DNA of 64,000 bases from Persicobacter psychrovividus (GTDB taxonomy: Bacteria; Bacteroidota; Bacteroidia; Cytophagales; Cyclobacteriaceae): positions 1,798,001 to 1,862,000 of the forward strand of contig NZ_AP025292.1 in the NCBI RefSeq assembly GCF_036492425.1. Reading direction: 5' to 3'. A program made the translations under genes and the position numbers. Below are positions 23,974 to 33,011 of this stretch, piece by piece. Below the pieces are notes generated by a model that was not told the origin of the DNA, ran no database searches, and worked only from the letters and a program-made list of their open reading frames with translations. The number at the start of each line of letters is the position of its first letter. The stretch's first letter is position 1.

Positions 23974-25232
23974 CGATTCATTTCATTGATATATTCTTGG
24001 GTTTGCCAAATTTGATTTGGAATTTTTTTCCCTTCTTCGGAAATTGATATGCCTGAAAAAACAGTAATATTTGAAATAGTATTGTTGTCCATCTTTACCT
24101 CCAAAACACCCTTGTATCCCGTTAAAACTCCTTTTTTAAAAACTTCAGTAACGTGATTTACCTGCCAATTTTCACCAATCAAAAAACTGGACTTTTGTTC
24201 ACGAGTTACAGATATGGCCCTTAGTATATTAGTTTCCATATACGAAAATTTCCCACCATACCCAAGACCTACAGTTACACCGACATATTGATCCCCAAAG
24301 TCCACTCCAACATGCGGTCCCAATCCTACGAACCCAGAAAACACCCCTCTTTGATTTTGATATGCGAAATCATGAAAATTATCATACTTCCAATCATAAG
24401 CTAAACCCAGTGACATATTGGCATCCGCCCCTCCAACAAATGATGGATCTGGACTATGTTCATTAAAATTCTGTCCCATTGGGGTTAATACTCTGGCCAT
24501 TGTAAATGATGTAACCCCATATTTTCCATAAGCGATACCTGCCTGTAAGGTCGCATTTAAACCATAGGCCACACCAGCTCCGGCTTCTAACTGCCAATAT
24601 CTAAGCCATATCTCTCCGTTAGGATCCACCCCATTCACAGGATTATTCCCCATCCCCACATAGCCACTCGCATACTGCCTTGCGGGATCCACTGCCATCC
24701 AACGACCGATCACGGGATCAAAAACTCGGGCTTCGAAGAAGTTGAAGTTCGTTTCCCCATCTTCTTCTGCGAAATCTCCTTGGTAACCGAAGCGGGTGTC
24801 TTTTCCTTCTTTATTGCCATCCATCTGCAAACCATAAGGATAATAATCACGCCATTGATCGGTGGTGAGACTTGCGCCTTCCCAATAAGCACGGGCACGA
24901 ACGGAACCTAAATGGTCCTTGAACTCAAAGACGTTTTTACTGTCTGTATCATCAGCCTCTACAAAACGCACACCGAGTCGGCCACTGCCATAGAGTGGGA
25001 TCTCCTTTTGGTCGAGGTCTTGATCATAGATCGCTACGATATTTCCTGATACATCTCGCACGTAGTATTCGGTTGATTGAGATTCAAAATTAGTCTTTTT
25101 CACTCGGAATCCAAGGGTGTTGTAGTGATAGCTTGCGAGGGGGTTGCTGTCGGCGATGATATTGGTAATTTTTCCACACGTTTCCACCTTCGCCCATCGA
25201 AAATCGAACATCACAAATCGGATATCGATCAT
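23970..25232 (-). CDS. Orphan Rhs C-terminal module (core domain plus variable tip)
   Basis: Residues ~24-206 are the end of an Rhs/YD-repeat protein: YHYNTLGFRVKKTN, YYVRDVSGNIVAIYD, LYGSGRLGV, then the core signature FFEARVFDPVIGRWMAVDPA and GMGNNPVNGVDPNGE. Residues 207-420 are a variable tip, first a Gly-rich beta region (VGGADANMSLGLAYDW, FVGLGPHVGVDFGDQYVGVTVGLGYGG), then a charged end. I recognise no nuclease or other toxin motif. Complete Rhs proteins are usually far longer with a signal peptide; here the frame begins at the edge of a repeat array, so it is an N-terminally truncated or displaced tip. It overlaps the small gene at 23539 by 4 bp. Whether it is expressed is unknown. Confidence 0.7.
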   Translation of the reverse strand: MIDIRFVMFDFRWAKVETCGKITNIIADSNPLASYHYNTLGFRVKKTNFESQSTEYYVRDVSGNIVAIYDQDLDQKEIPLYGSGRLGVRFVEADDTDSKNVFEFKDHLGSVRARAYWEGASLTTDQWRDYYPYGLQMDGNKEGKDTRFGYQGDFAEEDGETNFNFFEARVFDPVIGRWMAVDPARQYASGYVGMGNNPVNGVDPNGEIWLRYWQLEAGAGVAYGLNATLQAGIAYGKYGVTSFTMARVLTPMGQNFNEHSPDPSFVGGADANMSLGLAYDWKYDNFHDFAYQNQRGVFSGFVGLGPHVGVDFGDQYVGVTVGLGYGGKFSYMETNILRAISVTREQKSSFLIGENWQVNHVTEVFKKGVLTGYKGVLEVKMDNNTISNITVFSGISISEEGKKIPNQIWQTQEYINEMNR

Positions 25233-25260
25233 TCCTGTGGGGCTTTATCAGCCATTTTTT

Positions 25261-25705
25261 CACCAAGGTTGAAACCTTGGCCTATCAAAGTCAAACCCAT
25301 TAAAATGGGTTAGGCTTTCGCTAACCGACAACCTATCGCGAGAGTCCCTCTCGTGAGTACCAAAACCGAATTATGTAAAGGCATCATTCATTATGGCTCA
25401 CAGCACGATGTTATTACCTATTATTTTCCACGGGTTGGCACCCGAGGCTATTGGAGATGCACCTTCGGCGCACTATTCTTGTCGTTTATACCAAGGTTGA
25501 AAACTTGGCCTAACAGCGTCAAACCCATTAAAATGGGTTAGGCTTTCGCTAACCGACAACCTATCGCGAGAGTCCCTCTCGTGATTACCAAAACCGAATC
25601 ATGTAAAGGCATAATTCATTATGGCTCACAGCTCGATGTTATTACCTATTATTTTCCACGGGTTGGCACCCGAGGCTATTGGAAATGTACCTTCGGTACA
25701 GAATC
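25261..25705. repeat. Tandem array of ~228-bp hairpin-rich repeat units (array 2)
   Basis: A partial unit from the CCAAGGTT-GA-AACC palindrome onward, a full unit at 25424-25651 (period 228) and a partial unit from 25652. Sequence and hairpin order match array 1 at 21.4-22.0 kb. Together the two arrays bracket the pilin-like gene and the Rhs module. Confidence 0.92.
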
Positions 25706-25732
25706 GGTCATTTCTACGCTACGCCCTTCAGC

Positions 25733-26347
25733 CTATATTGCTTCTCTTTTAAATAAGGTAGAATCAGGGTAGTTCTGTTCCAAAATCCACCATTGCTTAT
25801 AATGTGGATTAAAACCTGCATCCCATATTTCTTTTTCCCTCCTACTTTTCCATTTTTCGAACTGTTTAATACTGAAATCTGTTGGATAATCAATGAATGA
25901 CTCTTCACCATTTTTCTTCCTATACCCTGAATAATCTGCCCATCCCAATGACCTAAAACAGTCAAAAAATCCAAAATGAAAGCTTTTTGCAAATTTTAAG
26001 ACTTCGGATTTACTCATCTCAGATTTTCTAAAAACAATTGTCGCTCTTGGTGTCAATCTATTGGCAACAATCCATAACTCTGTATTCTCCACCATTAACC
26101 CAATAGAGTTTCTTTCATACACTGTCGATCCTACCTGATAAAGTGCTGATGTTTTTAAACTTCGTTTGGAATGTCCATTGCTACGCCTCACAGTTACTCC
26201 TTCAACCACCGTCCAATCTTTCAGATCCAAAAATCTATATGCCCTAATAAAATAGAAATAGGAATATATACTTGCTGTGTATATCAAAAAATATAAAAGA
26301 GCATCTTTTGGGCTTATTTTTTTATTTGAAGGTCTCTGTGTAGGCAT
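25733..26347 (-). CDS. Orphan membrane-anchored protein between repeats
   Basis: I do not recognise this ~204-residue protein. After a basic leader (MPTQRPSNKKISPKD) there is one hydrophobic helix (ALLYFLIYTASIYSYFYFI), then about 165 residues rich in Lys, Arg, Trp and Phe (FGFFDCFRSLGWADYSGYRKKNG, FEKWKSRREKEIWDAGFNP). The start at 26347 is preferred over the ATG at 26419 because the upstream codons fall partly in repeat B sequence. It lies between array 2 and the second copy of repeat B and shares the one-helix plus domain layout of the small gene at 23539, so an immunity-like role is possible but unsupported by motifs. Confidence 0.5.
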   Translation of the reverse strand: MPTQRPSNKKISPKDALLYFLIYTASIYSYFYFIRAYRFLDLKDWTVVEGVTVRRSNGHSKRSLKTSALYQVGSTVYERNSIGLMVENTELWIVANRLTPRATIVFRKSEMSKSEVLKFAKSFHFGFFDCFRSLGWADYSGYRKKNGEESFIDYPTDFSIKQFEKWKSRREKEIWDAGFNPHYKQWWILEQNYPDSTLFKREAI

Positions 26348-26412
26348 TGGTAACTTTTTTGAATTAGTAGAAAAAATATAAGATGTAGATTGATCCAACA
26401 GTGCCCCCCCAT

Positions 26413-26564
26413 TCAGCAAAAAGGTTCTATATCTGGGGACGTTTCACCATGAAATCCACACCAACCTGCATTAGCAGGTTTAACGCTGTTAGACCATTGC
26501 TTTAGCTGTGGTGAAGCAAAAAATCCACACCCAAAAGTAGGGACGTTGCATGCAACGTCCGTAC
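26413..26564 (+). repeat. ~150-bp direct repeat B, copy 2
   Basis: Same orientation and content as 23284-23437, including the terminal palindrome at 26537-26564 (one arm has GTAGGGACG in place of GTACGGACG). The two copies bracket the Rhs module and the 25733 gene. Confidence 0.85.
26537..26564. repeat. 28-bp near-perfect palindrome, copy 2
   Basis: Same palindrome as 23410-23437 with a single changed position in the left arm. Confidence 0.9.
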
Positions 26565-26588
26565 AGGATCATAATCTCTTCAAATCAA

Positions 26589-26948
26589 TCAATCACGCTC
26601 CAAGCCCAAAATCATCTCCAAGAAAGTTTGTACGATCGACAGTACGATGGAGAAAAATAATGCCGACCAAAAACCACTTACATGGAAGGAGTCGATCAGT
26701 CCGCCTGCCATCAGGATCACCAAGGCATTGACCACAAAGGTAAAGAGTCCGAGGGTGATAACGTTAATCGGTAAGGTTAGCACAAGTAAAACGGGGCGGA
26801 TCAAAAAGTTAAGAATCGACAACACAAAGGCGACGGACAGGGCGACAAAAAAGCGGCTATCTCCTGTGATCTGAGCGAGATCAAACAGCCAAACGGAAAT
26901 AAGAACGGCAAGGGCCGTAACGATCAGGTTAATGATATATTGTTTCAT
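26589..26948 (-). CDS. Phage-holin-family four-helix membrane protein
   Basis: The 119-residue protein has four hydrophobic segments with the pattern IINLIVTALAVLISVWLF, FVALSVAFVLSILNFLIRPVL, LTLPINVITLGLFTFVVNALVILMAGG and FWSALFFSIVLSIVQTFLEM. NFLIRPVLLVLTLPIN and LGLFTFVVNALVI are hallmarks of the PF04020-type phage holin family (YvlD-like) found as chromosomal genes in many bacteria. In this family the name does not imply a prophage and the role is unclear. The start at 26948 gives the typical family length; the longer upstream frame runs through a terminator hairpin. It is the last gene before the repeat island. Confidence 0.85.
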   Translation of the reverse strand: MKQYIINLIVTALAVLISVWLFDLAQITGDSRFFVALSVAFVLSILNFLIRPVLLVLTLPINVITLGLFTFVVNALVILMAGGLIDSFHVSGFWSALFFSIVLSIVQTFLEMILGLERD

Positions 26949-26960
26949 GTTGGAATTTAT

Positions 26961-26995
26961 AAAAAAAACCTTTGTCAACAAATGACAAAGGTTTT
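26961..26995 (-). terminator. Terminator downstream of the pyruvate dehydrogenase E2 gene
   Basis: AAAACCTTTGTCA (26965-26977) pairs with TGACAAAGGTTTT (26983-26995); on the minus strand it is followed by a long T run. It sits 126 bp after the E2 stop and directly before the holin-family gene. Confidence 0.85.
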
Positions 26996-27037
26996 GATTT
27001 TTGGGTCGTAGCAAAATGCTGTAACCTTAGATTATTG

Positions 27038-27064
27038 CTATCACGAGACGGAGTCACGCGAGAG
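27038..27064. repeat. Solitary fragment of the repeat-unit hairpin
   Basis: CTATCACGAGA … GCGAGAG resembles the last hairpin of the 228-bp repeat unit in reverse orientation. A separate short palindrome-like piece, CCAAGCGGGACGCTTGAA, follows near 27084 and recurs near 39837. Confidence 0.4.
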
Positions 27065-27120
27065 CTGAAGATGAAAATCATTCCAAGCGGGACGCTTGAA
27101 ATAATTTTTCATTTATTTCA

Positions 27121-28776
27121 TTAGATCAACATGCGAACAGGCTCTTCCAACAATTCTTTGAAAGTCTTCAAGAATGCTGCACCCAAAGCGCCATCTACTA
27201 CACGGTGGTCACATGCCAAAGTAACTTTCATTACGTTGCCAGGAACAACCGCACCGTTTTTCACTACTGGTACCGCTTTGATCCCTCCTACTGAAAGAAT
27301 ACAAGCTGATGGAGGGTTCACAATCGAAGTGAATGACTCGATACCGAACATTCCCAAGTTAGAGATTGTGAAGGTGTTACCTTCCATTTCTGCAGGTCCC
27401 AATTTGCGATTTTTCGCTTTGGTTGCCAATTCTTTCACTTCTGCACCCAAGTGCGACAATGATTTGTTATCAGCGAATTTAACCGTTGGTACAACCAAAC
27501 CGTCTTCGATCGCTACGGCAACACCGATATGTACGTGCTTGTTGTAACGGATCTTGTCGCCGTACCAAGCTGCGTTTACTTTCAAGTTCTGACGCAATGC
27601 CAAAGCAGTAGCTTTAACCACCATATCATTGAAAGATACTTTCACTGGAGAAACCTCATTGATCTGCTTACGCGCTTTGATCGCTGAGTCCATGTCAATA
27701 TCCATCGTCAAATAATAGTGAGGAGCCGTTTGCTTGGACTCTGTCAAACGAGAAGCGATGATGTTTCTCATTTTTGAGTTTGGCACTTCCTCGAAACTTT
27801 CTTCACCAACCACCTGTGGCAATTCCACTGGTGCTGCTGCTGTCGCAGAAGCTGGTGCGCTTGCAGGTGCAGATGCCTGAGGAGCAGGCGCTGCCTGTGG
27901 CGTAAAGTTCTCAATATCGCGCTTAATGATACGACCATTATCTCCCGTTCCCTGAACCTGAGTAAGGTCGATACCCTTATCGGCAGCGATTTTCTTTGCT
28001 AATGGCGAAGCTTTGATTCTTCCTCCATTGGCAGTAGTGTTTACTGCGGGTGCTGGCGCTGAGGCCGCGGCAGTAGTATTTTCAGTTTTTGGCGCTTCCT
28101 CTTTAGGTGCTTCCGCTTTTGGAGCTGAACCTTGAGAAGAATCTGCTGCCAATAATTTTTTCCAGTCAGCATCGGACTCCCCGATAATGGCAATAATACC
28201 ATCGATAGGCACTGCGCCACCTGCTTCAACTGCAATATAAAGCAGTTTACCGTCAGAGTAAGACTCCAGTTCCATGGTGGCCTTATCCGTTTCAACTTCA
28301 GCAAGAATATCGCCTGTTTCCACCTCGTCACCAACACTTTTCACCCAAGTGGCAATCACCCCTTCGGTCATGGTATCACTCATTTTCGGCATGCGGATAA
28401 TTTCCGCAGCGATATCCGAAGTGTCCACCGCTTCAGCTGCAGGCGCTGGGGCCGCTGCTTCTTCTTCCTTAGGCGCTGGCGCAGATTCTGAAGCACCACC
28501 ATTGCTGATTTCTGCTTTCAAAGAAGTAATGTCTTCTCCTTCTTCACCAATAATGGCAATCACTCCGTCAATCGGCACGCTTGATTTCTCTTCAACGCCA
28601 ATATACAACAAAGTACCTTCCTCGTAAGACTCCAGCTCCATGGTTGCTTTGTCGGTTTCCACTTCTGCCAGGATATCTCCTGACTCCACTTGGTCCCCTA
28701 CTTTTTTAAGCCACGTAGCGATGGTGCCCTCAGTCATGGTATCACTCATCTTCGGCATGCGGATTACTTCTGCCAT
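27121..28776 (-). CDS. aceF: Pyruvate dehydrogenase complex E2 (dihydrolipoyl acetyltransferase)
   Basis: This 551-residue protein transfers the acetyl group from lipoamide to CoA as the core of the pyruvate dehydrogenase complex. It has two lipoyl domains (about residues 2-78 and 124-200) with lipoylation lysines in ETDKATMEL at 43 and 165. Ala/Pro-rich linkers separate these from the E1/E3-binding domain (about 252-292, ASPLAKKIAADKGIDL and GTGDNGRIIKRDI) and from the catalytic domain (about 325-551) with the active-site HRVVDG at 524-529. Two lipoyl domains are usual for Bacteroidota E2. The genes for E1 and E3 are not adjacent. A terminator lies downstream. The sequence is fully consistent with PDH rather than 2-oxoglutarate dehydrogenase E2, though substrate cannot be proven. 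Confidence 0.95.
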   Translation of the reverse strand: MAEVIRMPKMSDTMTEGTIATWLKKVGDQVESGDILAEVETDKATMELESYEEGTLLYIGVEEKSSVPIDGVIAIIGEEGEDITSLKAEISNGGASESAPAPKEEEAAAPAPAAEAVDTSDIAAEIIRMPKMSDTMTEGVIATWVKSVGDEVETGDILAEVETDKATMELESYSDGKLLYIAVEAGGAVPIDGIIAIIGESDADWKKLLAADSSQGSAPKAEAPKEEAPKTENTTAAASAPAPAVNTTANGGRIKASPLAKKIAADKGIDLTQVQGTGDNGRIIKRDIENFTPQAAPAPQASAPASAPASATAAAPVELPQVVGEESFEEVPNSKMRNIIASRLTESKQTAPHYYLTMDIDMDSAIKARKQINEVSPVKVSFNDMVVKATALALRQNLKVNAAWYGDKIRYNKHVHIGVAVAIEDGLVVPTVKFADNKSLSHLGAEVKELATKAKNRKLGPAEMEGNTFTISNLGMFGIESFTSIVNPPSACILSVGGIKAVPVVKNGAVVPGNVMKVTLACDHRVVDGALGAAFLKTFKELLEEPVRMLI

Positions 28777-29040
28777 AATTCTATAAATTGTGTGTTTGGA
28801 TATTAATTAGGTTTTGATTGTGTCTGATGAGCAATGGAAGAAACACCACTCAGCTATGCAATATTAAATAAATATTTTCGTTGGTGAAAAATAAAATAGG
28901 ACTTGTTTCACTTAAAAACATTAAATAAATCAGTTTTTAGGTTGGGCATTTCTTCTTTCCTGCTAATTAATAAGCAATTAACACATTTTGATCTTTTTAT
29001 AAGTCAAACAAAAAAAATCTTTTCGCCCAAGATTCCTAAC

Positions 29041-31968
29041 TTAGAAACTCAGCAAGAAGGAAACGTTATTCCCTTCATTAAAGGCATAGGAGTAACGGAA
29101 GCCTGCCGAGATCAGCGGCAAGGTGCGCAAGCCGTTGAAGTCAAACATAACTTCTGTCCCGACAGATTTTTGTTCCATAGACTGATTGGGGTCAATCACG
29201 ATTTGGTTATTGGCATTTCTTTCAAATGTCCCTTTTGAATACCCATAATCAAAGAACATATTCAAACGGATGCGCTGAATATTTACCAGCGGACCGATAT
29301 GAATGTCGGGGTACCACAAAGGCAGACCATAATCTACCCCCGTCAAAAAGTAATTTTGCATCGAAAAATAAGTAGCGCCACGCACCCATCCAATGGTGGA
29401 ATTATAGGTATGGGTAAAGGGGTTTTCGAGGTATTGCTGTTGCGCTCCCGCCTTCAGTCGGATAGAATGATGGCGCATCACCCCAGGCAAGTACAAGCGC
29501 ACCAAGCCACCATAAATCTCCCCTTCTTCCTTCTCGTTCCCCAAAATGGAGGTTTGCCACTGACCATAGACCGAGAATCCCCAGGGCGCATAAATATCCC
29601 GTTTGGCCCTTTTAAATAAGTAGCTATAGCTCACCGTTGAGTTGATCGTATTGAGCCAGCCATTCCCCTGCTCCGTGAATATTGGTCTGGTAAAGGTGGT
29701 ATCCCCTACAACGGTTTGATAATTACTTACAAAGGTCTGATCCAGGGCGACACCGAGGTTCAAAAACTGAAAGAATCGGTTTCTGGTCAGGTCCAAAGGC
29801 AAACTGATTTTGGAAGACAGGTTAACCTCATTCCATTCCGTTTTGGAGGTCAATGGGCCAACGTCGGTATTGATATTCCTGTCCAGCTTCCTGTCGCCAT
29901 AGCTTCCTGTAAAAGACAGCACAGGATACCACCCCTGCCAACTGAAACCACCCTGATATTTGATGGTCTTTTCTGTCAGGTCATAAACCGCTCCCGCATT
30001 GAGGGAAAAGTTGGACAAATTAGACTGACTCACAAAGCCGAGCATAAAATTATCCAGGCTGAGATTGGATGTGGTCGTCAGTCCCCATTGATACGGCCTA
30101 ACCAAATGCGCCGCTTTATGATAAGGTTTTTCTTCCACCGACTGCTTCGGCACATTGGCCAACAGGTCTGCCTCCTTTTCCTGCTCCACAAGGGGCTGAA
30201 AATAGTGAATGCCTGTATCCTGCACATTCTTGCCCTTGCGCCACTGCTGCGGATCCGCAGCAGCCGAAACGACATTCATGCCGAACTTCCCAAAATCATT
30301 ATAATAAAGTGTTTTCAGATCATCTGAAAGAACCCCGTTGTAGGCCCCATATTTGGAGGAAGTCAGCTGAAAAGTTTTTCCACTCGCCGTATCGAGGGCA
30401 TAAATATTGTCAATGCCTGATTTTGGCGAATTATAAAGCACATATTTCCCCTGCGGACGAGGCACGCCAAAATTTTCCATCGTAGGACCGAGCAGCGTAG
30501 TTTGCGCTCCAGAGTTCACATTCAGCTTTACAAGGTATTTACCCTCTTTTTTGGTGGTTACAAACACGACATTCATCCCATCCTCAAACCAGCGCGGCGT
30601 CAGGAGATTCCAGGCGCCATCAATACTGAACGTATTTCTTACCGCACCCGAAAAGCCATCCAGCACCACCAATCGGTAATTGCCTGTTTCTGTACTCCGC
30701 ACCGCCACAATCCTACTGCCGTCTGGAGAAAAAGCAGGCGCCATCAGGCGACTTTTTTGCGTGAGCTTCTCCACCTTGAGCGTACTGAGGTCCATCGTTT
30801 TGAGCACAGAATACACGCGCATCGGCCATCGGGGATCGGACTCAAACTCTGCCCACACCATTTTATTTTGTGCAACAGAAATATAGCCAGGGTTATTGAA
30901 TCGCCCGAGGGTTCTAAGTAAACGCACCTCCCCGTCGGGGGAAATTTTCAACAGCTGATCTGCATGGCTTAAACCCGTGCGAACCACCAACAAATCCCCC
31001 GAAGGCAAAATTTCTGGTGCTGAATAATCAGTATAGACTTTATTTTTTCTTGGCGTGAAGTCGCTAAAATTGGTCAGTTCAATTTTTGCCAACTGTGCCT
31101 CCCACTGTTGGCGAAGGTCGGCAAGCATTTCCCCATAAGTTGCCCGTACACCACTTCCGCTGTATTTTTTGATGGAAGAGGAAAAAGCAAATGGGATAAA
31201 TGGCCTGTTGAATGTCCGGCGGCTGATCTTCCCCCAAACCAAAGGATCATCGGTTTTCCGACGCACATAAGCCACCATATGATAGCCAGTAACATAATGG
31301 TTCGGGACAAAATCCTTGAAAGACGTCCCGATCTGCTTTTCGTAATTAAAGCCCCCCCGTTCAAGGAGGTTCATCCTGAAGGCACGATTAAATGCGGGGT
31401 ATCGCCCACGACCGCCACGGGTCAGGCTGGTTTCCGCCACCACAGCATCTCCCTCCCAAAACCACGAATGGGCCATCAGGCCTGCTGCGCCTCTTGCGGC
31501 GAGCGTACCTGCCAGCACTTCAATCACACTACCTGTACCTGTCCGCGCCACTTCATTCTGCACCACATGCCGATATTCATGTACCGCCAGCAGATCCAGC
31601 CAGTTAATGGTACCGAGAAAATTATAATCCTGCGTTGTGTTCGTGAAAAATTCGGTTCGGCGTGGCCCCATCGATACAAAACCATTGGAGACCATCGTTT
31701 GATTCTGTAATATCAACGGCAGGCGGGTCGGTATTATTCCCAGCCCCCGCGAGACACTCCCCTGCACATGATCCAGGGTGGAACTTACATGACGTGCCAG
31801 AGAATCGGCCCCAGAGGGGTAAATTACGTCTACACTGTTATTCTTAAAATGTTTCCATTTGAGGCTTGCAGGCCCTGTATCGAGGGTTGTTTGTGCAAAA
31901 ACGGCGCACAATGTCCCTAAAAACAAAACAGTGGTCAGCAGTAATTTTCGTGCAAAACGATGATTCAT
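29041..31968 (-). CDS. Gluzincin-like peptidase / beta-propeller / outer-membrane barrel fusion
   Basis: The 975-residue protein has a signal peptide (residues 1-26, CAVFAQ). About residues 35-300 form a peptidase-like domain with HEYRH at 130-134 and WEGDAV with Glu172 some 38 residues later, the HExxH…E arrangement of gluzincin zinc peptidases. Residues ~300-590 carry PD40/TolB-like propeller blades (SPDGEVRLL, APAFSPDGSRIVAVRS, KTLYYNDFGKFG). Residues ~620-975 look like a beta barrel (GGFSWQGWYPVLSFTGSYGD… FRYSYAFNEGNNVSFLLSF) ending in Phe as outer-membrane proteins do. It is therefore likely an outer-membrane protein with a periplasmic or surface peptidase part. It is known in Bacteroidota only as a TolB-like hypothetical; substrate unknown. 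Confidence 0.75.
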   Translation of the reverse strand: MNHRFARKLLLTTVLFLGTLCAVFAQTTLDTGPASLKWKHFKNNSVDVIYPSGADSLARHVSSTLDHVQGSVSRGLGIIPTRLPLILQNQTMVSNGFVSMGPRRTEFFTNTTQDYNFLGTINWLDLLAVHEYRHVVQNEVARTGTGSVIEVLAGTLAARGAAGLMAHSWFWEGDAVVAETSLTRGGRGRYPAFNRAFRMNLLERGGFNYEKQIGTSFKDFVPNHYVTGYHMVAYVRRKTDDPLVWGKISRRTFNRPFIPFAFSSSIKKYSGSGVRATYGEMLADLRQQWEAQLAKIELTNFSDFTPRKNKVYTDYSAPEILPSGDLLVVRTGLSHADQLLKISPDGEVRLLRTLGRFNNPGYISVAQNKMVWAEFESDPRWPMRVYSVLKTMDLSTLKVEKLTQKSRLMAPAFSPDGSRIVAVRSTETGNYRLVVLDGFSGAVRNTFSIDGAWNLLTPRWFEDGMNVVFVTTKKEGKYLVKLNVNSGAQTTLLGPTMENFGVPRPQGKYVLYNSPKSGIDNIYALDTASGKTFQLTSSKYGAYNGVLSDDLKTLYYNDFGKFGMNVVSAAADPQQWRKGKNVQDTGIHYFQPLVEQEKEADLLANVPKQSVEEKPYHKAAHLVRPYQWGLTTTSNLSLDNFMLGFVSQSNLSNFSLNAGAVYDLTEKTIKYQGGFSWQGWYPVLSFTGSYGDRKLDRNINTDVGPLTSKTEWNEVNLSSKISLPLDLTRNRFFQFLNLGVALDQTFVSNYQTVVGDTTFTRPIFTEQGNGWLNTINSTVSYSYLFKRAKRDIYAPWGFSVYGQWQTSILGNEKEEGEIYGGLVRLYLPGVMRHHSIRLKAGAQQQYLENPFTHTYNSTIGWVRGATYFSMQNYFLTGVDYGLPLWYPDIHIGPLVNIQRIRLNMFFDYGYSKGTFERNANNQIVIDPNQSMEQKSVGTEVMFDFNGLRTLPLISAGFRYSYAFNEGNNVSFLLSF

Positions 31969-32117
31969 GTCGGATTCTGTAGGTTATAAACAAATACGAA
32001 TATTTCTATAATTTTTATTCACTCAAAAACATAAAGTGATAATCTCCGACAATATCTATAATATTTGGCAAAAATAAAGCATTATTGTCATATGGAATCC
32101 CCTAATCCAAACAACCT

Positions 32118-32894
32118 ATGAAAAATCTATTTTTACAACTGTCGTTTTTCATCCTCTTACTTGGTGCTGCCGCCTGCAAAACCGAGGAGAGTAATAAGCA
32201 TTTGCCCCACTATCAGGCCACTTATAATATTAAAATCTCCGTCCTTTGGGGCTCGGAAGAGTTCCCCGCAGACAGCGTAGCAGAAGCGGCATTCGGCGAA
32301 TGGGTATTCATGACCCACAATAAAAAAGTGGGTGATAAAGTTGAAAACCCTTTGCTTCGCTTTTTTGAGTTGCCGTTCACCCGCCCATCAGGAGAGCTTC
32401 AGTCCTTTATTCTGGCCGAGGAACAATCATCAGGAGGCTTGCTTTCCATTGCGGAATTGAATGTAAAAAATGGCAATGCAGGAATGTATGGCGTACTCCC
32501 TGCAAAAAAAGTCCCTTACACGATTGAGGATGAACAAATCACACTGACCGTCGACCACCCCTGGATGGATGCCGTGGCACGCATCAACCCTTCGCCGGAT
32601 TGGTTTGCCTCCTTTACGGATGTCAGCTTACTTAGCGGAGACCAGTGGCTTTCAAAAATCTCCTATTCTGCCGCTTTTCATGATGCAGGGATCTTTCATG
32701 ATGAACTCGATTCCGCTTTTCAATATGCCCCGCAATCCGCTATGGGCGACCTCGCCTACGTCAAAAATTTATTGGGAATCCACCCTTTTGATTTTTACTA
32801 TGAAAACCCCGACAAAAAAGGCGACTACCCTTTCCGAAAAATCGTCCGGTTAGACCTTGAACTTGTCGAGGGCAGCATTCAGGCAGGAGAATAA
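32118..32894 (+). CDS. Spondin-domain lipoprotein
   Basis: The 258-residue protein is a lipoprotein (LLGAAAC, Cys near residue 20). The mature part resembles the spondin N-terminal domain: an early YNIKISVLWGSEEFP strand, a middle LLSIAELN block equivalent to the MAE region, and the signature INPSPDWFASFTDVSLL at about residues 155-171, in which spondin domains have I-P-SPDW-VG. In eukaryotes this domain occurs in extracellular matrix proteins; bacterial versions are secreted or lipid-anchored and of unknown role. The gene is divergent from the peptidase/barrel gene with a ~150-bp shared upstream region. Confidence 0.8.
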   Translation: MKNLFLQLSFFILLLGAAACKTEESNKHLPHYQATYNIKISVLWGSEEFPADSVAEAAFGEWVFMTHNKKVGDKVENPLLRFFELPFTRPSGELQSFILAEEQSSGGLLSIAELNVKNGNAGMYGVLPAKKVPYTIEDEQITLTVDHPWMDAVARINPSPDWFASFTDVSLLSGDQWLSKISYSAAFHDAGIFHDELDSAFQYAPQSAMGDLAYVKNLLGIHPFDFYYENPDKKGDYPFRKIVRLDLELVEGSIQAGE

Positions 32895-33011
32895 GCCATT
32901 TCGGTTATTATTATTTGAGGTAAAAACTTTGTTCAGCCCATTTTCTTGAGAAAAATAGTATAATGAGCGAATTTCGTTGCAAGAAAAACTGTGAAACGGC
33001 AGAATTTTTAC

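Noticed and set aside
25353-25541. Repeat-borne open frames of 60-65 codons (also at 21739 and 25581).
   Set aside because: They are carried by the hairpin repeat units, change with each unit and span several stems.
25508-25543. Integron attC-like pair: GCCTAAC … GTTAGGC within the 228-bp repeat units.
   Set aside because: The spacing is only 36 bp, inner L boxes are not recognisable, other units have GCCTATC in place of GCCTAAC, units occur in tandem without genes, and no integron integrase is in the window.
26589-26948. Phage holin-family gene as evidence of a prophage.
   Set aside because: This family is widespread as an ordinary chromosomal gene, and no other phage genes are nearby.
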